DNA of 5,534 bases from Clostridium sp. UBA6758 (GTDB taxonomy: Bacteria; Bacillota; Clostridia; Clostridiales; Clostridiaceae). Below, in pieces: positions 1-5,251 of this stretch; positions within the stretch are counted from its first letter, which is position 1, and each line of letters starts with the position of its first letter. Both the position numbers and the translations under genes were made by a program. The stretch covers positions 1 to 5,534 of the forward strand of contig DKGY01000071.1 of NCBI GenBank assembly GCA_002453475.1, written 5' to 3'. The notes under the pieces are model-generated. The model made no database searches. It saw nothing but the letters and a program-made list of their open reading frames with translations, and was not told where the DNA came from.

Positions 1-361
1 CTACAATGTTTTTTGAAAAGTCTTCAGGAATTACAAATTTGGCATAATACCCCTCATTTTCTAATCCCTCATCAGCTTTTTCATTGCTAGTAAATTCCCA
101 ACCAACGTCCCCATTACTCTTTAGGTTTTCTACAACGTCTTCACCATAGTTTACCTTCTTTCCATCAAGTAAAGCACCACCATCTTCGTTAACTACGGCT
201 ATGGTCATGTCTTTAACTCGTGCATAAGGATCCCAAAATGCATCTAAGTACAACAAGGAGTATAATAATGGCACTACAATGATTGCAATAACTGATATCC
301 TTATGAACCTGTTCTTAAAAATGCTTTTAATATCCTTACCCGCAATTTTTAGAAAATTCAT
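1..361 (-). CDS. YhgE/Pip-family membrane protein (ABC-2 type), N-terminal part, cut by the left window edge
   Basis: Only the first 120 codons are present; the gene continues beyond base 1. Translation from the ATG at 361-359 gives a short basic N-terminus, one hydrophobic segment at about residues 20-39, then AFWDPY (41-46), AVVNED (55-60) and IPEDFS (111-116). A single N-terminal membrane anchor followed by this 'WDPY...AVVNED...IPxDFS' outer region is the hallmark of the YhgE/Pip family, whose full members add a long extracellular part and several C-terminal membrane segments. The family is named after the Lactococcus phage infection protein and is usually annotated as an ABC-2 type exporter or phage receptor; the substrate is not known. 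The start is supported by the ribosome binding site AAGGTGG at 372-366, four bases upstream. It lies downstream of a tetR gene on the same strand, as yhgE follows the TetR gene yhgD in Bacillus subtilis, but has its own promoter and operator. Confidence 0.88.
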   Translation of the reverse strand, partial: MNFLKIAGKDIKSIFKNRFIRISVIAIIVVPLLYSLLYLDAFWDPYARVKDMTIAVVNEDGGALLDGKKVNYGEDVVENLKSNGDVGWEFTSNEKADEGLENEGYYAKFVIPEDFSKNIV

Positions 362-384
362 GCTACCACCTTCTTTAATTTTTT

Positions 385-402
385 ATACTTTACAGTCAAT
401 AT
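385..402 (-). promoter_or_regulatory. Second, half-conserved TetR operator-like site at the predicted yhgE start point
   Basis: The plus-strand sequence ATACTTTACAGTCAATAT matches the operator at 421-438 in 13 of 18 positions. The half AGTCAATAT is identical and the other half is degraded. It covers the region where transcription from the promoter at 435-407 would begin. Binding is inferred from the repetition only. Confidence 0.4.
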
Positions 403-406
403 TATA

Positions 407-435
407 TTTATACCTCTTTTGTACTGACTAGTCAA
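407..435 (-). promoter_or_regulatory. Sigma-A type promoter of the yhgE-like gene
   Basis: On the minus strand, TTGACT (435-430) is followed after exactly 17 bases by TATAAA (412-407), a near-consensus housekeeping promoter. The predicted start point is near 400, giving a leader of about 40 bases before the ATG at 361. The -35 box lies inside the palindrome at 421-438, so a bound TetR-family repressor would block RNA polymerase. Confidence 0.75.
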
Positions 436-438
436 TAT
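421..438. promoter_or_regulatory. TetR-family operator overlapping the yhgE -35 box
   Basis: GTACTGACTAGTCAATAT contains the perfect ten-base palindrome TGACTAGTCA (425-434), and 7 of 9 half-site positions pair. TGAC/GTCA palindromes of this size are typical targets of TetR-family dimers. A 14-of-18 match lies at 1233-1250 in the tetR promoter. That the adjacent TetR protein binds here is inference. Confidence 0.65.
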
Positions 439-483
439 CACTAGAGAAAATTTTTACTGATATCCTTTTCAAAAACATTACAA

Positions 484-527
484 AAGAGTTTTCTAAACTA
501 GTTATTCTCTTAGCTTAGAAAACTCTT
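484..527 (-). terminator. Hairpin terminator after tetR
   Basis: A perfect 13-bp inverted repeat (AAGAGTTTTCTAA at 484-496, TTAGAAAACTCTT at 515-527) begins about 40 bases after the tetR stop. Three further pairs (498-500 with 511-513) can form inside it, leaving a ten-base loop. Read on the minus strand, the stem runs into a short T run (CTCTTTTG). The stem is AT-rich and the T run is short, so termination may be partial. It separates tetR transcription from the yhgE promoter. Confidence 0.6.
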
Positions 528-565
528 CTCTATTTATATATTATTTTCTATTTAAACTTAAGGTC

Positions 566-1135
566 TCAAGATAGCCTTATTCCATAGTTAATATAATTCA
601 TGAATTTCTCTACTACTTCATCATGATCATAATTATCATTATTTATAATTTCATAGAGTGCAGATGAAAATAATACTCCTATAAAGCAGTAGCTTAATAT
701 ATCTGAATCTCCATCAGCAATATGTCTTTCTTTTGTAATGCCTTCTAAAAATTTAGAATTCATACTAATTAAATGCATCACTTGCTCTCTTATTTCTTCA
801 TGACGTTCCTTTTGTCCCCATACTTGACTCATTATTACTCTGAATAAATCTTTATTAATATACACATATTTTAACTGAACCCTAGCAGATTCTTTTAGTC
901 TTTCTATAGGATCACTTATTTCTTTTATTGACTCTTCTACTTCAATATTTATTAAATCAATTCCGGTTTTTACAACAAAATAAAATAATTCCTCTTTGCT
1001 TTTAAAGTGATAGTATAAAGTTCCCTTTGCAACTCCAGCCTCGCTTGCTACTTCATCCATAGTAGCACTCTCGTAGCCATTGCTTGAAAATACTTTTATT
1101 GCAGCCTCAAAAATAATTTTTCTAGTCTTATTCAT
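566..1135 (-). CDS. TetR/AcrR-family transcriptional repressor
   Basis: This 189-residue protein has the usual TetR length. The N-terminal DNA-binding domain covers residues 1-50, with the helix-turn-helix at about 24-46 (TMDEVASEAGVAKGTLYYHF), a textbook match ending in the conserved YYHFxSKEEL segment. Residues 55-189 form the variable helical ligand-binding and dimerisation domain, whose ligand cannot be read from sequence. The ATG at 1135 is fixed by an in-frame TAA six bases upstream. Its own ribosome binding site is poor; the nearest strong one (AAGGAG, 1181-1176) belongs to a mini-ORF that ends on this start codon. The gene has its own promoter, with an operator-like sequence shared with the downstream yhgE-like gene, so it probably represses both itself and that gene. 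It resembles Bacillus YhgD in gene order, but orthology is not shown. Confidence 0.93.
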   Translation of the reverse strand: MNKTRKIIFEAAIKVFSSNGYESATMDEVASEAGVAKGTLYYHFKSKEELFYFVVKTGIDLINIEVEESIKEISDPIERLKESARVQLKYVYINKDLFRVIMSQVWGQKERHEEIREQVMHLISMNSKFLEGITKERHIADGDSDILSYCFIGVLFSSALYEIINNDNYDHDEVVEKFMNYINYGIRLS

Positions 1136-1170
1136 AATTTACGCTTATATCCATTTATGATATGAAGCAA
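1132..1170 (-). CDS. Possible 12-codon leader peptide coupled to tetR
   Basis: A strong ribosome binding site, AAGGAG (1181-1176), lies five bases before a TTG at 1170-1168 that opens a 12-codon frame, MLHIINGYKRKL. An in-frame GTG three bases earlier is an alternative start. The frame ends at TGA (1134-1132), which overlaps the tetR ATG as ATGA, the usual layout for translational coupling. The tetR start lacks a convincing ribosome binding site of its own, and AAGGAG is about 40 bases too far away to serve it directly. The peptide itself shows no recognisable function. Chance occurrence in AT-rich DNA cannot be excluded. Confidence 0.35.
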   Translation of the reverse strand: MLHIINGYKRKL

Positions 1171-1218
1171 CACAACTCCTTATAATTTATATTTTATCAT
1201 TTTAGTGTTATACAGATT

Positions 1219-1247
1219 ATTATACTATTTATATACTGACTAAACAA
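1219..1247 (-). promoter_or_regulatory. Sigma-A type promoter of tetR
   Basis: On the minus strand, TTGTTT (1247-1242) is followed after 17 bases by a perfect TATAAT (1224-1219). The predicted start point is near 1212, giving a leader of about 77 bases that contains the mini-ORF. The -35 box and spacer coincide with the operator-like sequence at 1233-1250 in the same register as in the yhgE promoter. Confidence 0.72.
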
Positions 1248-1250
1248 TAA
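1233..1250. promoter_or_regulatory. TetR-family operator in the tetR promoter
   Basis: ATACTGACTAAACAATAA matches the site at 421-438 in 14 of 18 positions, sharing TACTGACTA and CAATA. One half is well conserved and the other is weaker, with 5 of 9 positions pairing. Its position over the -35 box suggests autorepression by TetR, perhaps weaker than repression of the yhgE-like gene. Confidence 0.55.
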
Positions 1251-1292
1251 ATTAAATTATAGATTTCTAATTATACTTTCTGAGTAGGTCTA

Positions 1293-3710
1293 TTAATTAT
1301 ATATATCGGAAAATTCTATATTGCACTTTTCTACCTTTGAGCTTATCATTTCGCTTTTATGCGTAGTAGATTCTCTAGCTCCCCCCTCCATTTCTACAAT
1401 TCTTATTGGAAGATAAAATGTAAATTTAGTTCCTTCCCCAACTTTACTTGTCACATTGATGTTACCACCATGCATTTCAATTAAAGATTTAACTAGTGAC
1501 AATCCAATTCCACTACCTTCACATCTTCTTTCTAAGGTATCATCCACTTGGATAAACCTGTTAAATACTAAATTTACTTTTTCATTATCTATTCCTTCTC
1601 CATTATCCATAACTGATATAAAGACTTTTCCGTCTTCAATACCTAAATATACTTCTATTCTTCCATTTACCTTTGTATACTTAATTGCATTAGATAATAA
1701 ATTAAGCATTATTCTCTCAATTTTATCTGGATCACAAGCAATTATTTCTTCTTCAATTTCTGTATCAAAAATTAATTCTATTCCTTTATTTTCTACATAC
1801 TGAGCTACAGAAATTGTGATATCTTCTACTACATTAACAATATTATGATTTTCAAGTTGCAATTTATAGTATCCTGCATCTATCTTAGTTATATCTATTA
1901 GATTATTAACGAGTCTTAATAGCCTATAAGAATTTTGTTTAATTGAATTCATGTATCTCTCTAAATCTACACCTTTATCTGCACAAATACGCTCTCTTTC
2001 TATATTACTATTTATAAGTTGCATAGTAGTAAGAATAATATTTAAAGGGGTCTTGAATTCATGAGATATATTTGAGAAAAATTCACCTTTAATTTGCTCT
2101 AATTTTATAGCTTCTTCATAACTTTTTCTTTGTTCTTCTAAGCGATGCTGCTCTGTTACATCCTTTCCTGTGCATATAGCTATTCCTCTGCTATTTAAAT
2201 ATCTACTATTCCATTGAATCCACTTTGCATCTCCATTTTTACACATAAGTCTAATTTTAAAACTCATTATTTTCTCTTCAGCTCTTAATTTTCTTACAAA
2301 CTCTTCTTTTGATTTTAAGTCTTCTGGGTGAATTATGTCTGTCCACTTCATCTCTAAGAGTTCCTCTCTACTCCATCCTAAAGTCTTTTCCCATCCTGCA
2401 TTTAACTTTCTATGTTTATCATCTTTGCCAATTATTACCATTAAATCAATGGCAGTATCTAAAAATAACTGTAACTCATTTTCTGTTTGCATACGTTTTT
2501 CAAGTTCTAATTTAATCTGTTTAGATAAACTATCATTTTTTATTATTACTGCAATTTGATTACATAATATTTTTATAAAATTATCATTATTTAGTTTTGC
2601 ATCATCCTTTTTACTATATAAGAAATGCATAACTCCAATAATCTTATTATTGTATTCAAGCTTATAAATTCCCACAAATTTTACACCTTTTTTTTCTAGT
2701 ATATCTTTATTAGGGTAACTTTTTCTTTCACATAGAGGCTTTAGTCCCTCACTGTCTTCTTGTGTAAAAAATCTATCCAACTCTTCATACGTTATTGGAA
2801 TTTCTATATTATTAATATCTCTTTCATTGTACTTTCCTAAATAATATTTACAAGTAAGCTTACCTTCCTTATCGTCATATGCCCATATATTTATAGCATC
2901 TGCACCTAGTTTGTGGATAATTTCTTCTTTTAAATTATCAAATCTTCCATTACCTTCGTTGTAACCATGACTTAACACCTCATTTAAAGCATAAAATTGT
3001 TTATGACTATCTAATAATTCCAATTCTATTTTTTTATTAAAAGTTATATCCCTTGAAACCCCAATTATATACTTCACTTCTCCGTCTTCATCTAATATTG
3101 GTGCCTTATAAATTTCTAACCATTCATAACCTTCTGATTTATGAATCAATTTTTCATCTAGTATTTGTCTTTTATCAACAAGTACCTCATAATCTGTTTT
3201 ATTATAATAATCATATTGGTCTTTATCACAAAAATCCCAATCATGATGTCCTATAACTTTCTTCTTATCAACATTAAAGTTTTTTACATAATCAGTGTTT
3301 GCATATATATATTTGCCGTTAATGTCCTTCATCCACATACCATAGGGTAACTTATCTAAGAGTATCTCTAAATCTTTTTTACTATATATCTCCTTTTCTT
3401 TTAAAGTAATAAAAAAAGCGCTCTCCTCATACCACGTTCCTTTGTTAACATTTACATCACAGTGAATTTTATCTGGATCTTGCAATGAAAAAGTGTACTC
3501 TATGGCTCTATTACTATACTTTTCAAAATTACATATAAGTTTACTTAGTATATCCCTATCTTGTTGTAAAACTATGTTTTTATAAGAATTCTGTAAGTCT
3601 CCTTCCTCTAACCCAAACCTTTCTATTAGTTTAGAGTTTGCAAATAGAACCTTTTCTTTACTATCAACTACTAATATCATTTCATCTAGACTATTAAAAA
3701 CCTGTTCCAT
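1293..3710 (-). CDS. Cytoplasmic multi-PAS/GAF sensor histidine kinase (orphan)
   Basis: This 805-residue protein has no signal peptide or membrane segment, so it should sense an intracellular cue. Domains in order: PAS (about 3-105), PAS with C-terminal PAC motif (about 112-226), a GAF-like domain (about 240-395), a coiled linker, PAS/PAC (about 411-525), then the kinase core. The phospho-acceptor His550 lies in FSNISHEFKTPLN, and the following ExxT pattern is that linked with phosphatase activity. The ATPase domain keeps the N box (NLLSNAIKYT, 670-679), G1 (DNGEGI, 702-707) and G2 (EGSGIGLSL, 731-739), so it looks active. A tail of about 35 residues follows. The start has an excellent ribosome binding site, GGGGAGGG (3724-3717), six bases upstream. 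No response regulator or receiver domain is in the window. Orphan clostridial kinases often phosphorylate Spo0A; that role here is only a possibility. No clear terminator follows the gene. Confidence 0.93.
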   Translation of the reverse strand: MEQVFNSLDEMILVVDSKEKVLFANSKLIERFGLEEGDLQNSYKNIVLQQDRDILSKLICNFEKYSNRAIEYTFSLQDPDKIHCDVNVNKGTWYEESAFFITLKEKEIYSKKDLEILLDKLPYGMWMKDINGKYIYANTDYVKNFNVDKKKVIGHHDWDFCDKDQYDYYNKTDYEVLVDKRQILDEKLIHKSEGYEWLEIYKAPILDEDGEVKYIIGVSRDITFNKKIELELLDSHKQFYALNEVLSHGYNEGNGRFDNLKEEIIHKLGADAINIWAYDDKEGKLTCKYYLGKYNERDINNIEIPITYEELDRFFTQEDSEGLKPLCERKSYPNKDILEKKGVKFVGIYKLEYNNKIIGVMHFLYSKKDDAKLNNDNFIKILCNQIAVIIKNDSLSKQIKLELEKRMQTENELQLFLDTAIDLMVIIGKDDKHRKLNAGWEKTLGWSREELLEMKWTDIIHPEDLKSKEEFVRKLRAEEKIMSFKIRLMCKNGDAKWIQWNSRYLNSRGIAICTGKDVTEQHRLEEQRKSYEEAIKLEQIKGEFFSNISHEFKTPLNIILTTMQLINSNIERERICADKGVDLERYMNSIKQNSYRLLRLVNNLIDITKIDAGYYKLQLENHNIVNVVEDITISVAQYVENKGIELIFDTEIEEEIIACDPDKIERIMLNLLSNAIKYTKVNGRIEVYLGIEDGKVFISVMDNGEGIDNEKVNLVFNRFIQVDDTLERRCEGSGIGLSLVKSLIEMHGGNINVTSKVGEGTKFTFYLPIRIVEMEGGARESTTHKSEMISSKVEKCNIEFSDIYN

Positions 3711-3749
3711 AAACTTCCCTCCCCTTTATTAAAACTTTTCTCACGCTGC

Positions 3750-3762
3750 TGTAATCATTACA
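3750..3762. repeat. TGTAAT-C-ATTACA palindrome in the kinase leader
   Basis: TGTAATCATTACA has perfect six-base arms around one central base, 26 bases upstream of the kinase ribosome binding site. It shares the GTAAT/ATTAC arms with the palindrome at 3871-3882, so it may be a second site for the same regulator. The protein that might bind it is not identifiable from sequence. Confidence 0.4.
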
Positions 3763-3855
3763 AAATCCTAGTTTCTTCAAATTTCTTCATTTTATATGTA
3801 TGCTTACTAATACTATATCTTCATATTTCTTTATAAATGTATATTCACACCATCA

Positions 3856-3884
3856 ATTATACATTTTAAAGTAATATATTACAA
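3856..3884 (-). promoter_or_regulatory. Candidate promoter of the sensor kinase gene
   Basis: On the minus strand, TTGTAA (3884-3879) is followed after 17 bases by a perfect TATAAT (3861-3856). The leader would be about 140 bases. The -35 box overlaps the palindrome at 3871-3882. The very high AT content makes chance -10 boxes common, and a rival promoter lies upstream at 3950-3921. Confidence 0.5.
3871..3882. repeat. GTAATATATTAC palindrome over the kinase -35 region
   Basis: This is a perfect 12-bp palindrome overlapping the candidate kinase -35 box. Related half sites occur at 3891 (GTAATGTATT) and 3934 (GTAATATTTTA), and a related palindrome at 3750-3762. It is a plausible operator for an unidentified dimeric regulator. 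Confidence 0.4.
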
Positions 3885-3981
3885 TATATAGTAATGTATT
3901 TATATTTTTAATTAATACATATTATACTATCTTGTAATATTTTAACTCAAAGTTTATGTAAATCTTTATAAATTAAAGAAA

Positions 3982-4013
3982 ATTAGAGTTAATTATATCT
4001 AATTTACTCTAAT
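3982..4013. repeat. 32-bp imperfect inverted repeat upstream of gntR
   Basis: The arms ATTAGAGT (3982-3989) and ACTCTAAT (4006-4013) are perfect complements. After one mismatch, AATTA (3991-3995) pairs with TAATT (4000-4004), so at least 13 of 16 positions pair. The T run at 4028-4034 is 15 bases away, too far for a standard terminator, and no gene ends here. It may be an operator or an upstream curved element. Confidence 0.4.
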
Positions 4014-4037
4014 CAAATTATATGGCATTTTTTTAAA

Positions 4038-4067
4038 TTAACCTTCAAGCCAGTATTAGTGTATCAT
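4038..4067 (+). promoter_or_regulatory. Candidate promoter of the gntR-ABC operon
   Basis: TTAACC (4038-4043, four of six consensus bases) is followed after 18 bases by TATCAT (4062-4067, five of six). The predicted start point is near 4074, giving a leader of about 33 bases before the gntR ATG. The -35 match is modest; the position of the inverted repeat over this spot supports the call. Confidence 0.42.
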
Positions 4068-4082
4068 GTAATTAAGACACTA
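4057..4082. promoter_or_regulatory. Probable YtrA-type GntR operator
   Basis: TAGTGT (4057-4062) and ACACTA (4077-4082) form a perfect six-base inverted repeat with a 14-base spacer, covering the predicted -10 and start point of the gntR operon. AGTGT/ACACT arms at about this spacing resemble the sites described for YtrA-type GntR repressors such as Bacillus subtilis YtrA. Binding by the adjacent GntR protein is inference. Confidence 0.55.
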
Positions 4083-4106
4083 TAACTGATAAGATGAGGT
4101 GATGAA

Positions 4107-4472
4107 ATGGAGTTAGAATTAAACTCAAAGGAACCTATATATATTCAGATAAAAAATTACATGAAAATGAAAATTGTTTCTGGAGAACTAAAAAAGGGGG
4201 AGAGATTATTGTCTGTTAGAGATTATGCCAGTGAACTCAAAGTTAACCCAAACACTATATTAAGAGTTTATTCTGAACTTGAAAATGAAGGTTTAATAAA
4301 TACTCAAAGGGGTATCGGAAAATTTTTAACGGAGGATGGGACTATAGTAGATAACCTAAGAAAAGAATATTCTAAAGAATTACTAAAGGACTTTATCCAC
4401 AAAAGTAAAAGCTTAGGTTTTTCTAAAGAAGAAATTTTAGAACTAATTATGAATATGTATGAGGAGGAATAG
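4107..4472 (+). CDS. GntR-family repressor, YtrA subfamily
   Basis: This 121-residue protein has a winged helix-turn-helix at about residues 8-75, seen in PIYIQIKNYM (10-19), GELKKGERLLSVRDYASEL (26-44), VNPNTILRVYSELENEGLI (46-64) and the wing RGIGKF (68-73). The short helical tail of about 45 residues is typical of the YtrA subfamily, which lacks the large ligand-binding domain of other GntR proteins and usually controls an adjacent ABC transporter operon in response to cell-envelope stress or antibiotics. Residue 35 is Leu in GERLLS, where most family members have Pro (LPS). The ATG at 4107 is preceded by GAGGTGAT (4096-4103). It is the first gene of an operon, with two bases between its stop and the ABC ATPase start. 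An inverted repeat over its promoter suggests autorepression. Confidence 0.93.
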   Translation: MELELNSKEPIYIQIKNYMKMKIVSGELKKGERLLSVRDYASELKVNPNTILRVYSELENEGLINTQRGIGKFLTEDGTIVDNLRKEYSKELLKDFIHKSKSLGFSKEEILELIMNMYEEE

Positions 4473-4474
4473 CC

Positions 4475-5242
4475 TTGAAGAATGATGCAACTACCATAGT
4501 AACTAAAGATGAGCTATCACAAAGTGTAAATTTAAATATTTTCTCTGATAATGTACTAGAAATAACTAACCTTTCCAAAAATTTTGGAGCAAAGCATATT
4601 TTAAATGACATCACCTTTAACTTAAAAAGAGGTAAAGTTCTTGGAATTCTTGGACCTAATGGTCAAGGAAAAACTACTTTGCTAAATGTTATATCTGGAA
4701 TCTTTAAACCTACTCTAGGAACGGTAAGGATAAATGGTATGTTACTTGGAAGGGAAACTAAAGAGTTTGTTTCATACCTTCAGGAAAAAGATTATCTTTT
4801 TAGATGGATGAAGGTTAATGATGCTCTTAAGTTTTATAAGGATTTCTTTAGTGACTTTAATGTAAATAAAGCTTTAAATTTATTAAAATTTATGAATATC
4901 CAGACAGATGCAAAACTTAAATCATTATCTAAAGGAATGTTAGAAAAGGTTGCCCTTAGCCTAACCTTAAGTAGAAATTGTAATTTATATATTTTAGATG
5001 AACCTATTTCTGGAGTTGATATCATAAGCAGAGATAAAATAATTAATGCAATTATAGATAATTTAGATAGTAATGCTTCAATGATAATTACAACTCATTA
5101 TGTAGGCGAACTTGAGCAGCTTTTTGATGAAGTAATATTTTTAGGTGAAGGTTCAATAATTGAAAATGGAGACGCTGAAGAATTACGTATAAAGTACGGC
5201 ACGTCTATAGATCAAATATATAGAAAGGTATTTGCAGAGTAG
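4475..5242 (+). CDS. ABC transporter ATP-binding protein
   Basis: This 255-residue ATPase energises export by a partner permease at the inner face of the membrane. All nucleotide-binding motifs are present: Walker A GPNGQGKTT (60-68, Lys66), Q-loop Gln103, signature LSKGM (151-155), Walker B LYILDEP (171-177, catalytic Glu176), D-loop SGVD (179-182) and H-loop His208. The GQGKTT form differs slightly from the common GAGKST. Translation must start at the TTG at 4475: there is an in-frame TGA at 4460-4462, and no other ATG, GTG or TTG until the Walker A region. The ribosome binding site GAGGAGG (4461-4467) lies inside the last gntR codons, so the two genes are probably translationally coupled. 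Residues 1-27 are an N-terminal extension ahead of the usual start of the domain (LEITNLSKNFG). The substrate is unknown; YtrA-linked transporters are commonly tied to peptide or cell-wall antibiotic stress. Confidence 0.93.
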   Translation: MKNDATTIVTKDELSQSVNLNIFSDNVLEITNLSKNFGAKHILNDITFNLKRGKVLGILGPNGQGKTTLLNVISGIFKPTLGTVRINGMLLGRETKEFVSYLQEKDYLFRWMKVNDALKFYKDFFSDFNVNKALNLLKFMNIQTDAKLKSLSKGMLEKVALSLTLSRNCNLYILDEPISGVDIISRDKIINAIIDNLDSNASMIITTHYVGELEQLFDEVIFLGEGSIIENGDAEELRIKYGTSIDQIYRKVFAE

Positions 5243-5251
5243 GTGAATAAT

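Larger units (their letters stand above)
3711..4106. other. Divergent intergenic region between the kinase and the gntR-ABC operon
   Basis: These 396 very AT-rich bases contain no convincing gene. They hold the kinase ribosome binding site and candidate promoters on the right-to-left strand, several GTAAT/ATTAC palindromes, a 32-bp imperfect inverted repeat at 3982-4013, a T run at 4028-4034, and the gntR promoter with its inverted repeat. A second possible kinase promoter is TTGAGT (3950-3945), 18 bases, then TATAAT (3926-3921), which would give a leader of about 200 bases. Confidence 0.7.

Noticed and set aside
291..467. 12-base direct repeat ACTGATATCCTT (291-302 and 456-467)
   Set aside because: One copy is inside coding sequence, there is no symmetry or link to a promoter element, and a single 12-base match in AT-rich DNA may be chance.
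1251..1292. Possible terminator after the kinase gene
   Set aside because: Only a 4-5 bp TAGA/TCTA pairing is possible with no T run in the right place, so I do not call it. The kinase transcript may run into tetR.
1456..1803. Plus-strand open frame of 115 codons inside the kinase gene
   Set aside because: It lies opposite the kinase ATPase domain, shows no recognisable domain or plausible ribosome binding site, and its hydrophobic composition is what the complement of an AT-rich gene gives.
2309..3350. Four plus-strand open frames of 61-74 codons (2309-2515, 2335-2559, 3053-3256, 3165-3350)
   Set aside because: All are antisense to conserved PAS and GAF coding sequence of the kinase, some overlap each other, and none resembles a protein family.
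3932..3960. Possible plus-strand promoter TTGTAA, 17 bases, TATGTA
   Set aside because: The -10 match is poor and it would leave a leader of about 140 bases. The candidate at 4038-4067 with an operator over its start is more consistent.
4834..5025. Minus-strand open frame of 63 codons
   Set aside because: It is antisense to the ABC ATPase signature and Walker B region, which is clearly the true coding frame.
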